Origin: an uncultured Duncaniella sp. | Lineage (GTDB): Bacteria; Bacteroidota; Bacteroidia; Bacteroidales; Muribaculaceae | NCBI GenBank assembly: GCA_910578515.1 | Contig: CAJTQR010000001.1 | Location: forward strand, 310,001 to 374,000 | Length of the DNA stretch: 64,000 bases | Reading direction: 5' to 3' | Shown here: one piece after another, positions 26,337 to 35,372 of the stretch | How positions within the stretch are numbered: position 1 is the stretch's first letter | Layout of the letters: every line of letters begins with the position of its first letter | The notes under the pieces: generated by a model | Told to the model about the DNA's origin: nothing | Seen by the model: only the letters and a program-made list of their open reading frames with translations | The model's database searches: none | Position numbers and translations under genes: made by a program

Positions 26337-27524
26337 TCAAAAAGCCTCATTTAACCCAAACATGAAGCCAGTAGAATGTTTCCCAAACCCTATATCAATT
26401 CTTACATTGGAATTCTTCTTAAATTCCCATCTGTACCCAAAGCCACAATCAGGAAGGAGTCTTTTAAATTGTATCTCGCTGAATCGAGGAAATACAGTAG
26501 CAACTCCACCCCATACCACTATACCACTTCGCCGCCATACATGCTGCCGAAGTTCTAAGGTAAAATCCATCTCATTCTTATCCCTATACCTCCCTTCATA
26601 GTATCCTCGCATATTCTTTCCACCGATATAAGCCATCATATTCCATGGCGTATTTCCATAGGTGAACAAGCCATGTACTCTCCCGGCAAGCGTACCATTC
26701 GTCCATACCGGGAAATACATACTGAATCCAGCTTCTGTTGAGCTGAAAGCATCCGAACTATTACCAAGAAATTTAGGATAGAATAACTGTGTGACTTCCA
26801 GCAATAAGCCACGTTTAGGAGCAGTAAAGTTATCACGTAGGTCATACTGAAGTCTTGCACCCAAGGCTGTAGAAGTAGATGCATGGTCCAGACCGGTCCA
26901 ATTCCTTTCCTCTCGTACATTCTTAGCATTACTGTGAACGAACCTTACAGCCGGTCCTAAATATAAGCCTTTGATGATACGCCAACTCATATCAGCAGTA
27001 AAATCCACTTTAAGTAAATCGTACTTAGCCTTGTTACTATCGTTATTTCCAGCCTCGTAACCTATTCCCCAAAAGTATGTTGCAAACGATTCGAAAGAAA
27101 GGTCATAGTTGATACGTTTAGAATTAGTAGGGAAGACATGGACGCCTTCTATTCCCACCATATAAAACTTCTTTGTAGCAATATCTCCCACCAATGAAAT
27201 ATTGGAAGCGGGGAGCAAAGAGTCTGCCGGTTCTGTAGAGTACAGACCTGCCACAACAAGCCCCAGCCCAAATCCTTTCTCACTTGAATAGTGCGGACCT
27301 CCAAGCACCGAAAAATCCGGTCGGGTGGTTAGCCTCTTCTTATTCGAAGAATCGAAATACTTAATTAAACGAGATATAATATTACCTTTTTTCTCAACTG
27401 AATCTATCCCCACAGAATCATGCATCTCCATTGTACTAATTGGAGATTCTGCCTTAACAGTGCCCTGACTGAGGGTTAATGTGAGGAATAAAATTGAGAA
27501 TATATATCTTAATATTCGAAACAT
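26337..27524 (-). CDS. BamA/TamA-family outer-membrane beta-barrel protein
   Basis: 395 residues with a signal peptide (MFRILRYIFSILFLTLTLSQ). After about 60 polar residues comes a surface-antigen barrel: FSVLGGPHYSSEKGFGLGLV, then LGARLQYDLRDNFTAPKRGLLLEV, IGGKNMRGYYEGRYRD and the last strand NVRIDIGFGKHSTGFMFGL. The RGYYEGRYRD stretch corresponds to the conserved (V/I)RG(Y/F) loop of Omp85 barrels. No POTRA repeats fit in the short N-terminal part, so this is a barrel-only member. It is upstream of and probably cotranscribed with the phosphoethanolamine transferase. Its cargo is unknown. Confidence 0.85.
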   Translation of the reverse strand: MFRILRYIFSILFLTLTLSQGTVKAESPISTMEMHDSVGIDSVEKKGNIISRLIKYFDSSNKKRLTTRPDFSVLGGPHYSSEKGFGLGLVVAGLYSTEPADSLLPASNISLVGDIATKKFYMVGIEGVHVFPTNSKRINYDLSFESFATYFWGIGYEAGNNDSNKAKYDLLKVDFTADMSWRIIKGLYLGPAVRFVHSNAKNVREERNWTGLDHASTSTALGARLQYDLRDNFTAPKRGLLLEVTQLFYPKFLGNSSDAFSSTEAGFSMYFPVWTNGTLAGRVHGLFTYGNTPWNMMAYIGGKNMRGYYEGRYRDKNEMDFTLELRQHVWRRSGIVVWGGVATVFPRFSEIQFKRLLPDCGFGYRWEFKKNSNVRIDIGFGKHSTGFMFGLNEAF

Positions 27525-27529
27525 CAGTG

Positions 27530-27537
27530 CAAATTTA
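27530..27537 (-). promoter_or_regulatory. Putative -7 element abutting the barrel-protein start
   Basis: Reads TAAATTTG on the minus strand and ends five bases before the ATG at 27524, implying a nearly leaderless transcript. The nearest TTG lies only 16 bases further up, so the -33 fit is poor. Confidence 0.4.
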
Positions 27538-27596
27538 CAAATTGTTTAGTTGCCAATCTGACTAATTATTCAACAATAAGAATAAATGATTGGTTC

Positions 27597-27619
27597 AAAA
27601 TTCCTATTTGAGGAATTTT
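27597..27619 (-). terminator. Rho-independent terminator after comF
   Basis: A perfect 9-base stem (27597-27605 with 27611-27619) with a 5-base loop; the stem ends in TTTT on the minus strand. It starts 25 bases past the comF stop. Confidence 0.65.
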
Positions 27620-27644
27620 ACCCCACTGTTATTAGTCCAAACAT

Positions 27645-28364
27645 CTATATTAGATGAGTCAAGGCTAATGAAAACACACTGAACCGAGCTGTGGGGGCGA
27701 CCTCGTGCACAGCATCAATACATGCCACCAAAGTAGCTCCGGTAGTGATTACATCATCAACAAGCAATATATGTTTGTTATCTAAATCCTGTGCCTCACG
27801 AACTTTATATATACCTTTAGTATTTATCATGCGTTGGGCTGCTCCCTTCCTGGTCTGTGAGGTATGTCTTCTTGTCGCTTTAAGATTATTCCCAACCTCC
27901 AGTCCTGTGACATCGCTAATACCCTTTGCTACCTCTTCAGCTTGATTGTAGCCACGCATAATCTGTTTAATAAAATGCATAGGTACAGGCAATATTATAT
28001 CAATATCATTGAAAAATCCAATCTTCTTTAACTCGATTGCATGCATTCTTGCCAATTTCACAGCAACAGAAGGTCGCCCATGATATTTTGCATCATGTAT
28101 CAACGAAGCGTATTCATTATTCTTATAATACCAAAACAATGAAGAAGCTCTTTCAATGGGGGTTGTCAATGTCACCAAACGTTCATGAATCGGGTTTGGT
28201 TGAAACTTATACAAATCTGTGCGTGGCAAATCTATGCTGCATTTTAAGCACATCACATCTTCTCCGTCTACCAATGGGGTATGGCAGACGGTACAAACAT
28301 TTGGCAAAACAACATTCAGCAAATCGTATCCCCAACATTTAATATAGCTTAAGAATTTACTCAT
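27645..28364 (-). CDS. ComF family phosphoribosyltransferase-like protein
   Basis: 239 residues from ATG 28364. The N-terminus has a four-cysteine zinc site (CTVCHTPL, then CLKCSIDLP). The C-terminal phosphoribosyltransferase fold ends in the PRPP-binding LLVDDVITTGAT. ComF proteins support DNA uptake in competent bacteria; in Bacteroidetes the role is undefined. The start lies within the end of recX (overlap of 8 bases), so translation is probably coupled. It is the last gene of the kinase-prmC-recX-comF run. Confidence 0.9.
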   Translation of the reverse strand: MSKFLSYIKCWGYDLLNVVLPNVCTVCHTPLVDGEDVMCLKCSIDLPRTDLYKFQPNPIHERLVTLTTPIERASSLFWYYKNNEYASLIHDAKYHGRPSVAVKLARMHAIELKKIGFFNDIDIILPVPMHFIKQIMRGYNQAEEVAKGISDVTGLEVGNNLKATRRHTSQTRKGAAQRMINTKGIYKVREAQDLDNKHILLVDDVITTGATLVACIDAVHEVAPTARFSVFSLALTHLI

Positions 28365-28851
28365 CCTCAACCATCTTTTCTGCCAGTTTTTTCACTATAT
28401 TGCCAACCAGTCCAACCTCAAAACCACGTTGAACCCCAAAACGCAAGAGTTTCATCTTACCTTCGTAACATCCGATTCCCTCCTTAATAGAAGGTAGTTT
28501 GCTCTTGAGTACTTTAAAAGCAATCAAACCATATTCCTTTTCATCAAACTCATCAAACGCTACCTCTATAACCTCTCGAGGTAAACGTTTAGCCCATAAT
28601 CCCTGAATGATTTTCCGTTTACCCCAACCGCTGAAATGTAATTTATCATGAGCGTAGGCACGCACAAATCTCTCATCGTCAATAAAACGCAAGCGTTTAA
28701 GCTCTGACAGAATCTTTTGGGCTCCATTCTGCGTCACACCCCACGCCATTAACTTTTTCTCTATCTCCGGAGAACATTGCTCACATTTAGCACACAGTGC
28801 GGCAGCCCTCGACATGGCATTTTCAATAGATATGGGCTTCTTTGCAATCAT
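28357..28851 (-). CDS. recX: Regulatory protein RecX
   Basis: 164 residues, nearly all helical, with three-helix repeats typical of RecX: KKLMAWGVTQNGAQKILSEL, then RFIDDERFVRAYAHDKLHFSG and WGKRKIIQGLWAKRLPREVI. RecX binds RecA filaments and limits recombination (family knowledge). recA itself is not in the window. It starts 7 bases after prmC and overlaps comF by 8 bases. Confidence 0.85.
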   Translation of the reverse strand: MIAKKPISIENAMSRAAALCAKCEQCSPEIEKKLMAWGVTQNGAQKILSELKRLRFIDDERFVRAYAHDKLHFSGWGKRKIIQGLWAKRLPREVIEVAFDEFDEKEYGLIAFKVLKSKLPSIKEGIGCYEGKMKLLRFGVQRGFEVGLVGNIVKKLAEKMVEDE

Positions 28852-28858
28852 AACAACT

Positions 28859-29701
28859 TTACTTTATAGCCTTAATGAACCGATTTTTCTTGTAAATATC
28901 AGGATAGACATCTACCTCATTCCAGTTTTGTGATTTCAATAATTCGAGTAACTCATCCACGGCAAGGGGGTTAATCTCCAAATATAATTTACCATTCTCC
29001 TTCAACGACTCAAAAGCATATTCGGAAATTGGCTTGTAAAACTTCAGCGGTTCATTATCAGGGACGAAAAGAGCCAAATGCGGTTCATAATTCAAGACGT
29101 TAGCATCCATCACTGCCTTCTCTTTTTCCAGTACGTATGGAGGATTGGAAACTATTATATCGTACTTTCCGCTCTCAGACTCAAGCTTCAACGCATCAGC
29201 TTTATGGAAATTTACCGATACTTTTTGCTCCACCGCATTTTCCTGCGCGACAGATAACGCATCATCTGAGATATCAATAGCATTCACAGTTGAAAACGCC
29301 AAATTTTTGGCAAGTGCAATAGCTATGCATCCCGAACCTGTACATATATCCATCACTTTAAGGTCTGAGGCTTTGTTATCCTTCACAATCATATCTACCA
29401 ATTCCTCAGTTTCGGGACGCGGTATTAACACCGCTGGTGACACTTTCAAAGTCATCCCATACCAATAGGTATCGCCTAAGATATATTGCATCGGTTCGTT
29501 GTCGAGCAATTTGCCAACCACTCCTTCAACCTTCCCGACTATAAAGTCAGAAACCTCCTCATCCCGGCGCAATAACACCTCTACTTGATTCCAACCTTTA
29601 ATATGCTCAATTATAGTGCGCACCATCCATTTTGCTTCCCCCTCACCATATCGTGGTGTAAGGTCAGACTGCGCTTTGTATAATAAATCCTTTAATTTCA
29701 T
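28859..29701 (-). CDS. prmC: Peptide chain release factor N5-glutamine methyltransferase
   Basis: 280 residues. The N-terminal helical domain is followed by a Rossmann methyltransferase domain with PRPETEELVD, VMDICTGSGCIAIALA for S-adenosylmethionine binding, and the catalytic VSNPPYV. PrmC methylates the GGQ glutamine of release factors RF1 and RF2. It begins 7 bases after the sensor kinase stop and is followed by recX after another 7, so all are in one operon. Confidence 0.94.
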   Translation of the reverse strand: MKLKDLLYKAQSDLTPRYGEGEAKWMVRTIIEHIKGWNQVEVLLRRDEEVSDFIVGKVEGVVGKLLDNEPMQYILGDTYWYGMTLKVSPAVLIPRPETEELVDMIVKDNKASDLKVMDICTGSGCIAIALAKNLAFSTVNAIDISDDALSVAQENAVEQKVSVNFHKADALKLESESGKYDIIVSNPPYVLEKEKAVMDANVLNYEPHLALFVPDNEPLKFYKPISEYAFESLKENGKLYLEINPLAVDELLELLKSQNWNEVDVYPDIYKKNRFIKAIK

Positions 29702-29708
29702 TCGTACA

Positions 29709-30926
29709 TTAATTTTTGTGAGTTTCTAACAGTGGTAATGCTATTGTAAACGTCGTTCCTATACCTATTTCCGAATATTTAACATAAATTTCACCATTAT
29801 GATACTCTTCAATTATTCTTTTAGCTAATGTCAGCCCTAATCCCCATCCTCGCTTCTTAGTAGTATATCCAGGACGAAAAACTACTTTCTGATTCTTGCG
29901 TGCTATCCCTTTTCCCGAATCTGAAATATCAATATAGACACGATTCTCCCCTCTATCAATTTTAATCACAAGAGCTCCGCTACCATCCATTGCGTCCACA
30001 GCATTTTTTATCAGGTTTTCCATTACCCATTCAAATAATGGGATTGACAGATTTACCATAGCCGGGACCTCCAAAGTCATCAATCGGAAATTAACTTTAC
30101 GTGATATACGTGATATCATATATTCTGAAGCTTTAGCTACCACATTATTTATATCTTCATCTACCATATCCGGGCGAGAGCCAATTTTTGAAAAGCGTGA
30201 TGCAATTGTGGATAATCTACCCACATCCTTACGCATATCATTAATAATTCCTTTATCCGTATTGGTTTCCTCAAGTAGTTCCAACCAAGCGGCAAGAGAC
30301 GAGATAGGTGTACCTAACTGATGAGCGGTTTCTTTTGACAAGCCTACCCATACCTTATTTTGCTCCACCCTCTTTGATGATGAGACTGCATAGTAAACCA
30401 TCCCTACAAAAATCAATAACACCAGCAGTTGGATATAAGGATAAAGGCTCAACCTTTTCAGTAGAGTGGAATCTTCATAATAAAGGTACTGTCTGTCCCC
30501 ACTATCCGTAACTATCTCTATGATATTGGGAGAATCCTTAAGCTTAGTATATTTTTTCTGAAGGTATTCGCGATTCCTATCGCTGATGAATAGGGGAGCT
30601 GTAGAATCTATCTTTTCAGGCAATCGGAAATTTCTATGCATCATTATATTACCATTCTCATCAGTCAGCAATACCGGAATGGTAGTATTACCCTCAATTA
30701 TTGAAAGCAGAAAACCAATTGAAGAATCATCGTCAACTGCTCCGGCGGACGTATTTTTCACAATTTCCCTTGTTGCATCCGCCCAAATTTCCATTCTTTT
30801 CCTTTCCAAAGCAGAAAGGTCTTTGACCAACAAATCTGAATAATATAGGAATCCTATGACAATGACAACTGATATCACCAAGAAACCGATGATACCGTTA
30901 CGTCTTATATCATATCTTCCTACCAT
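29709..30926 (-). CDS. Orphan membrane sensor histidine kinase
   Basis: 405 residues from ATG 30926 (a GTG 18 bases upstream would lie inside the fumarase terminator). Membrane helices at about 11-28 and 162-181 enclose a periplasmic sensor segment. The H-box is LSKETAHQLGTPISSLAAWL with His202. The ATPase domain has ENLIKNAVDAM, DISDSGKGI and RGWGLGLTLAKRII. It would sense an envelope signal and phosphorylate a response regulator, but none is nearby. It starts 13 bases after the fumarase terminator and leads into prmC after 7 bases. Confidence 0.9.
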   Translation of the reverse strand: MVGRYDIRRNGIIGFLVISVVIVIGFLYYSDLLVKDLSALERKRMEIWADATREIVKNTSAGAVDDDSSIGFLLSIIEGNTTIPVLLTDENGNIMMHRNFRLPEKIDSTAPLFISDRNREYLQKKYTKLKDSPNIIEIVTDSGDRQYLYYEDSTLLKRLSLYPYIQLLVLLIFVGMVYYAVSSSKRVEQNKVWVGLSKETAHQLGTPISSLAAWLELLEETNTDKGIINDMRKDVGRLSTIASRFSKIGSRPDMVDEDINNVVAKASEYMISRISRKVNFRLMTLEVPAMVNLSIPLFEWVMENLIKNAVDAMDGSGALVIKIDRGENRVYIDISDSGKGIARKNQKVVFRPGYTTKKRGWGLGLTLAKRIIEEYHNGEIYVKYSEIGIGTTFTIALPLLETHKN

Positions 30927-30939
30927 TTTATAATAAAAG

Positions 30940-30983
30940 TTCACAGGTTCCCTTTTGCTATAATAACGCAGAGAACCTGTGAA
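30940..30983 (-). terminator. Rho-independent terminator after fumarase
   Basis: A perfect 11-base stem (30940-30950 with 30973-30983) with a 22-base loop; the minus strand continues with TTTTATTA. It separates fumarase from the kinase operon. Confidence 0.8.
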
Positions 30984-31026
30984 ACATTATAATATTAGCT
31001 AAATTTTAGATACAGTTACACATTAA

Positions 31027-32685
31027 TTAGTGTTTATCATTGGAAAGAGCGCATCCTTTGCACTTCTCTGAAATTTCAGTGAAGAAATCATTACCCTTGT
31101 CATCTACAAGAATAAATGCGGGGAAATCCTCTACCTCAATCTTCCAGATAGCCTCCATTCCAAGTTCGGGATATTCAAGAAGTTCCACATTCTTGATGCT
31201 ATTCTGAGCGAGAATAGCTGCAGGACCACCAATAGAGCCAAGATAGAAACCGCCATGCTTGTGGCAAGCATCTGTAACCTGCTTGCTACGGTTGCCCTTC
31301 GCAATCATTACCATAGAACCGCCGGCAGCCTGGAATTGGTCAACATACGAGTCCATACGACCTGCTGTTGTAGGTCCAAATGAGCCTGAAGGCATTCCTT
31401 CCGGAGTTTTTGCAGGACCAGCATAATATATAGGATGATTTTTCAGATATTCAGGCATAGGTTCGCCCTTGTCAAGACGTTCCTTAATCTTTGCATGAGC
31501 AATATCACGACCTACAATAATTGTACCATTAAGTGACAGACGAGTAGAAACGGGATATTTAGTAAGCTCAGCAAGAATTTCGGGCATCGGACGATTGAGG
31601 TCAATCTTCACAACTTCACCTTCACCCTGTTTGCGGTATTCTTCCGGGATTAGTTCTCCGGGATTACTATCGAGTTTTTCAATCCAAAGACCTTCCCGAT
31701 TAATTTTAGCCTTGATATTACGGTCTGCAGAGCATGATACACCAAGACCAACCGGGCAAGAAGCGCCGTGACGGGGAAGACGGATTACGCGAATGTCATG
31801 AGCAAAATATTTGCCACCGAACTGGGCTCCCAAGCCGAGACATTCTGCTTGTTTTTTCAATTCTTTCTCAAGTTCGCGGTCTCTAAAGGCATGTCCGAGT
31901 TCATTTCCCTTGTCGGGTAATGAATCATAGTATTTCACAGATGCCTTCTTCACAGTCTCAAGATTCTTCTCGGCTGATGTACCACCGATAACGAACGCGA
32001 TATGATAGGGAGGACATGCAGCTGTACCAAGGCTCTTCATCTTTTCTACAAGGAAAGGAACAAGAGTCTTAGGATTCAAGATAGCCTTTGTCTCCTGATA
32101 CAGATAGGTCTTATTTGCAGAACCACCACCTTTGGCAACAAAAAGGAATTTGTATTCATCTCCCTCAGTTGCATGAATATCAATTTGAGCCGGCAGATTG
32201 CAACCGGTGTTCACTTCATCATACATAGTGAGAGGTGCATTCTGTGAATAGCGGAGATTGTCAGTAGTATAAGTCAAATATACACCTTTGCTGATTTTCT
32301 CTTCATCTTCACAACCAGTAAACACGCACTGTCCTTTTTCACCATGAACAATTGCAGTACCGGTATCCTGACAGAATGGAAGCTGCCCCTTGGCTGCAAC
32401 CTCTGCATTGCGAAGCATGGTCAGCGCAACGAACTTGTCATTCTCGGAAGCTTCAGGGTCAGAAAGAATCTTTGCTACCATTTCATTATGCTCACGACGC
32501 AGCATGAAGGCATTATCGTGAGTACAAGCCCGAGCCAGTACAGTAAGAGCCTCAGGGTCAACCACGAGAAACTCATGACCGCCCCAATTCTCAACCTTAA
32601 CATAGTCGGAAGTCAATTTGTAATATTCAGTTGTATCAGGTCCTAAGGGGAACATCTCCTGATACTTAAAAGGTTTGGTTGCCAT
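31027..32685 (-). CDS. Fumarate hydratase, class I
   Basis: 552 residues, the length of single-chain FumA/FumB enzymes that carry a 4Fe-4S cluster and interconvert fumarate and malate. Typical stretches are LPFCQDTGTAIVHGEKG, YDEVNTGCNLPAQID, KGGGSANKTYL and GPTTAGRMDSYVDQF. The protein ends in a CKGCALSN tail. In a gut anaerobe it serves the reductive branch to succinate (family and lifestyle knowledge). It is transcribed alone from a well-matched promoter with a leader of about 95 bases and is closed by a terminator. The oxygen-labile class I type fits an anaerobe. Confidence 0.95.
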   Translation of the reverse strand: MATKPFKYQEMFPLGPDTTEYYKLTSDYVKVENWGGHEFLVVDPEALTVLARACTHDNAFMLRREHNEMVAKILSDPEASENDKFVALTMLRNAEVAAKGQLPFCQDTGTAIVHGEKGQCVFTGCEDEEKISKGVYLTYTTDNLRYSQNAPLTMYDEVNTGCNLPAQIDIHATEGDEYKFLFVAKGGGSANKTYLYQETKAILNPKTLVPFLVEKMKSLGTAACPPYHIAFVIGGTSAEKNLETVKKASVKYYDSLPDKGNELGHAFRDRELEKELKKQAECLGLGAQFGGKYFAHDIRVIRLPRHGASCPVGLGVSCSADRNIKAKINREGLWIEKLDSNPGELIPEEYRKQGEGEVVKIDLNRPMPEILAELTKYPVSTRLSLNGTIIVGRDIAHAKIKERLDKGEPMPEYLKNHPIYYAGPAKTPEGMPSGSFGPTTAGRMDSYVDQFQAAGGSMVMIAKGNRSKQVTDACHKHGGFYLGSIGGPAAILAQNSIKNVELLEYPELGMEAIWKIEVEDFPAFILVDDKGNDFFTEISEKCKGCALSNDKH

Positions 32686-32727
32686 TATAATAATCGTTTA
32701 TTGTTGATGATTCTTAAATGCTATTGA

Positions 32728-32744
32728 AATTGCAACATGCAATT
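32728..32744 (-). other. Small inverted repeat in the fumarase leader
   Basis: AATTGCA/TGCAATT, a perfect 7-base stem with a 3-base loop inside the predicted 5' leader of the fumarase transcript. No known riboswitch or protein site is recognised; it could be chance. Confidence 0.3.
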
Positions 32745-32782
32745 ATACTGGAAAGAACATTTTACCAAGTCACTTAGCTTGA

Positions 32783-32814
32783 CAAAATTACAAACTAAAT
32801 TCAGAAAAAGCAAA
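32783..32814 (-). promoter_or_regulatory. Promoter of the fumarase gene
   Basis: On the minus strand TTTG (32811-32814), 20 bases, then TAATTTTG (32783-32790), a full match to the Bacteroidetes consensus. It lies close to the end of mutS2, about 98 bases upstream of the fumarase ATG. Confidence 0.7.
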
Positions 32815-32838
32815 CAATCCGTTCAATTAAAATTCACA

Positions 32839-35298
32839 CTATTTCAAGTTTACCACGGTAATCCCGGCGCCTCCAAAACGGACATCTTCATCATGATATG
32901 ATGCCACGCCGGAAATGGTGGAAAGATATTGACGGATAGACTGGCGCAGTGCGCCGGTACCGGTGCCATGCAGAATACGCACACGTGCCACACTGAATCG
33001 GATTGCGTCGTCAATAAAGTATGTGACAGCCTGCACAGCCTCATCTGCACGCATCCCCCTTACATCTATTTCCTGCTTGAATTGCAATTGTCTATCATAA
33101 CCGGAGTCGATAGTCTGCATGCTTACAGACGCTTTCTTTGAGCCGCCTGGCTGAGCGAGAGTAGGGGTAAGACGGTCAAGTTTCACTGTTGTTTTAAGAT
33201 TGCCGAATATGACAATAGCATTCTTTCCTGAAATTTCAAGCACAGTGCCAACCGTACCCGCTCCATCAAGCTTAACATTAGTTCCAACCTCCACGGTTTT
33301 CTTGACTTCTCCCGACTTATGCTTATCCTTATTTCCTCCACGCTTTTTAGGCGCCTTGGCAAGAAGTGGATTTTCCTTATCAACATTCCTTCCGGTACGT
33401 TCCAGCTCCAATCGTTCTTCCTTAAGTTTTCTTCTCGCTTCAAGAGTCTTTTCACGTTCGGCGTTCGCATTTTTAATATCTGCGATAGTACGTTCAATCG
33501 TTGAATTTGAGGAATCAAGTATTTTTTTTGCTTCCGTTTTAGCTTCCTCTATAATCTCGCGACGGCGTGTGCGCAATTGCTCGGCATCCTCAGTGTATTG
33601 CGCAATCATCTGCTCCAATTTTTTCTCCTTCTGACGGATAGAATTACGCTTATTTTCCCAATATCGCTTGTCGCGAGTTATATCAAGCAAATAATTGTCC
33701 AGATTTATATACTCGCTACCGACTATTTCCTCTGCCTTTGATATTATTTCCGACGATAAGCCTATTTTCCTTGCTATCTCAACAGCAAACGAACTTCCGG
33801 GATTGCCAATTGACAGCTTGAACATAGGTCGCATCAGATGCCGGTCATAAAGCATCGAACCATTAACCAATCCTGGAGTCTCATCAGCGAAATGCTTAAG
33901 ATTCTGATAATGGGTAGTAACAATGCCCCACATGCCTTTTTGAGTCATCTCTGCAAGAATTGCCTGAGCGAGAGCGCCTCCAATCTGCGGCTCTGTACCA
34001 GAGCCCATCTCATCAATCAAAAATAACGACCCTACACGACCGCGCTGGAGCATAAATTTCATACTTTTAAGGTGGCTACTATAAGTGGAAAGGTCATCCT
34101 CAAACGACTGGTCATCACCAATATCCACAAACATATCCTTAAATATTCCCATGTGTGAGTTCTCATATACTGATGGCAAGATACCACATTGAAGCATATA
34201 CTGCAACGTTCCGACTGTTTTAAGACACACGGATTTACCTCCGGCGTTAGGGCCCGAAATTACCAAGATTCGCTTGTCGGCATCAAGTACCACATCAATA
34301 GGTACAATTTCCCTCCCTTGCCTTTCCAATGACATCTTCAACACCGGATGACAGGCATGATATAGTTCCAACTCCTCCTTATCATGAAGATTTGGCATAA
34401 CTCCACCTACGGCATCAGCATAAAGAGCCTTTGCATTGATAAAATCCAATGTGTAGATTACCGAAGCTGCTACAAGCATCTCCTGTATATACGGACGTAG
34501 ATTATCAGCTATCTCAGTAAGAATCCTTACTATCTCGCGCTGTTCTTCTATCTGCAGCTCACGAGTCATATTATTAGCCTCCACGACCTCAGCCGGTTCA
34601 ATAAACAAAGTCTTTCCGGATGCGGATTCATCATGGACAATACCTTGAATCTTTCGTTTGTTCATTGGTGGTACCGGAATAACCAATCTGCCATCGCGCA
34701 TCGATGGGGTAGTATCTGCATCCACCAATCCCTGTGAAATAGCCGAACTCAGGACACGACGTAATATTGAATTCACACGACCTGACATACTGCGTAATTT
34801 GCTCCGTATTTCAGCCAATGTCGCGGACGCATTATCTTTTATTGTCTGCGTTCCTTCCTCCACACAGCGGTCAATCATAGACCTCAGTGTTGAGGGGACC
34901 TCCTGAAGCGGGGTTGAAATTTTTGTGAGTTCAGTATAGGGAGTTATACCTCCATCAGTACGATGCCTGCTGAAAAAAGAAGATACATCAACGAAACAGC
35001 CAAGCATACGCCTCACAGCAATAAGCTCTTTAATTTCCAAGAAAGTACCCGGAATCTTTATGAGACCAAGAGCTTTATCGATATCATGCACTCCACTTAA
35101 AGGGATAGCCTCATCACTATGATTGGCAGCAACCATCTCAGCCACAGCCGAAAGAGCCGACTTCATGCTGTTAAAATCAGTCATGTATGCCATTTCTGCG
35201 CATCTTGCTCGCGCGCCCTCACAGTGACAACGGGTTGAAATTTGCATTCTCACCCCGTCAAACCCTAATTTTTCTTCTATTTTTTCAGGATAAATCAT
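32839..35298 (-). CDS. mutS2: Endonuclease MutS2
   Basis: 819 residues. The helical core is followed by a MutS ATPase domain (Walker A ISGPNAGGKSVCLKT, Walker B LFLIDEMGSGTEP), a long charged coiled coil (about 520-640), a KOW/SH3-like segment (VKLDGAGTVGTVLEIS) and a C-terminal Smr nuclease domain (EIDVRGMRADEAVQAV, then RILHGTGTGALRQSI). MutS2 restrains recombination and can rescue collided ribosomes (family knowledge). The N-terminus MIYPEKIEEKLGFD agrees with relatives, which fixes the start. A -7 box ends only four bases before it. The umuDC genes diverge from here. Confidence 0.95.
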   Translation of the reverse strand: MIYPEKIEEKLGFDGVRMQISTRCHCEGARARCAEMAYMTDFNSMKSALSAVAEMVAANHSDEAIPLSGVHDIDKALGLIKIPGTFLEIKELIAVRRMLGCFVDVSSFFSRHRTDGGITPYTELTKISTPLQEVPSTLRSMIDRCVEEGTQTIKDNASATLAEIRSKLRSMSGRVNSILRRVLSSAISQGLVDADTTPSMRDGRLVIPVPPMNKRKIQGIVHDESASGKTLFIEPAEVVEANNMTRELQIEEQREIVRILTEIADNLRPYIQEMLVAASVIYTLDFINAKALYADAVGGVMPNLHDKEELELYHACHPVLKMSLERQGREIVPIDVVLDADKRILVISGPNAGGKSVCLKTVGTLQYMLQCGILPSVYENSHMGIFKDMFVDIGDDQSFEDDLSTYSSHLKSMKFMLQRGRVGSLFLIDEMGSGTEPQIGGALAQAILAEMTQKGMWGIVTTHYQNLKHFADETPGLVNGSMLYDRHLMRPMFKLSIGNPGSSFAVEIARKIGLSSEIISKAEEIVGSEYINLDNYLLDITRDKRYWENKRNSIRQKEKKLEQMIAQYTEDAEQLRTRRREIIEEAKTEAKKILDSSNSTIERTIADIKNANAEREKTLEARRKLKEERLELERTGRNVDKENPLLAKAPKKRGGNKDKHKSGEVKKTVEVGTNVKLDGAGTVGTVLEISGKNAIVIFGNLKTTVKLDRLTPTLAQPGGSKKASVSMQTIDSGYDRQLQFKQEIDVRGMRADEAVQAVTYFIDDAIRFSVARVRILHGTGTGALRQSIRQYLSTISGVASYHDEDVRFGGAGITVVNLK

Positions 35299-35302
35299 AG
35301 TA

Positions 35303-35310
35303 CAAAATTA
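35303..35310 (-). promoter_or_regulatory. Putative -7 element abutting the mutS2 start
   Basis: Reads TAATTTTG on the minus strand, ending four bases before the mutS2 ATG. No -33 TTTG at normal spacing (a CAAA lies only 12 bases away). Confidence 0.4.
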
Positions 35311-35341
35311 GTGAGAAATTGTCAAAGATAAAAGAAGTTAT

Positions 35342-35349
35342 TAAATTTG
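35342..35349 (+). promoter_or_regulatory. Putative -7 element of the umuDC promoter
   Basis: TAAATTTG, 23 bases before the ATG at 35373. It makes that ATG, rather than an in-frame start at 35319, the likely beginning. I saw no palindromic LexA-type operator between the divergent genes. Confidence 0.5.
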
Positions 35350-35372
35350 CATATCCAAGTAACCAAATCTCC

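Noticed and set aside
35299..35372. LexA/SOS operator between mutS2 and umuD
   Set aside because: Expected for umuDC, but no clear palindrome of the right type could be read.
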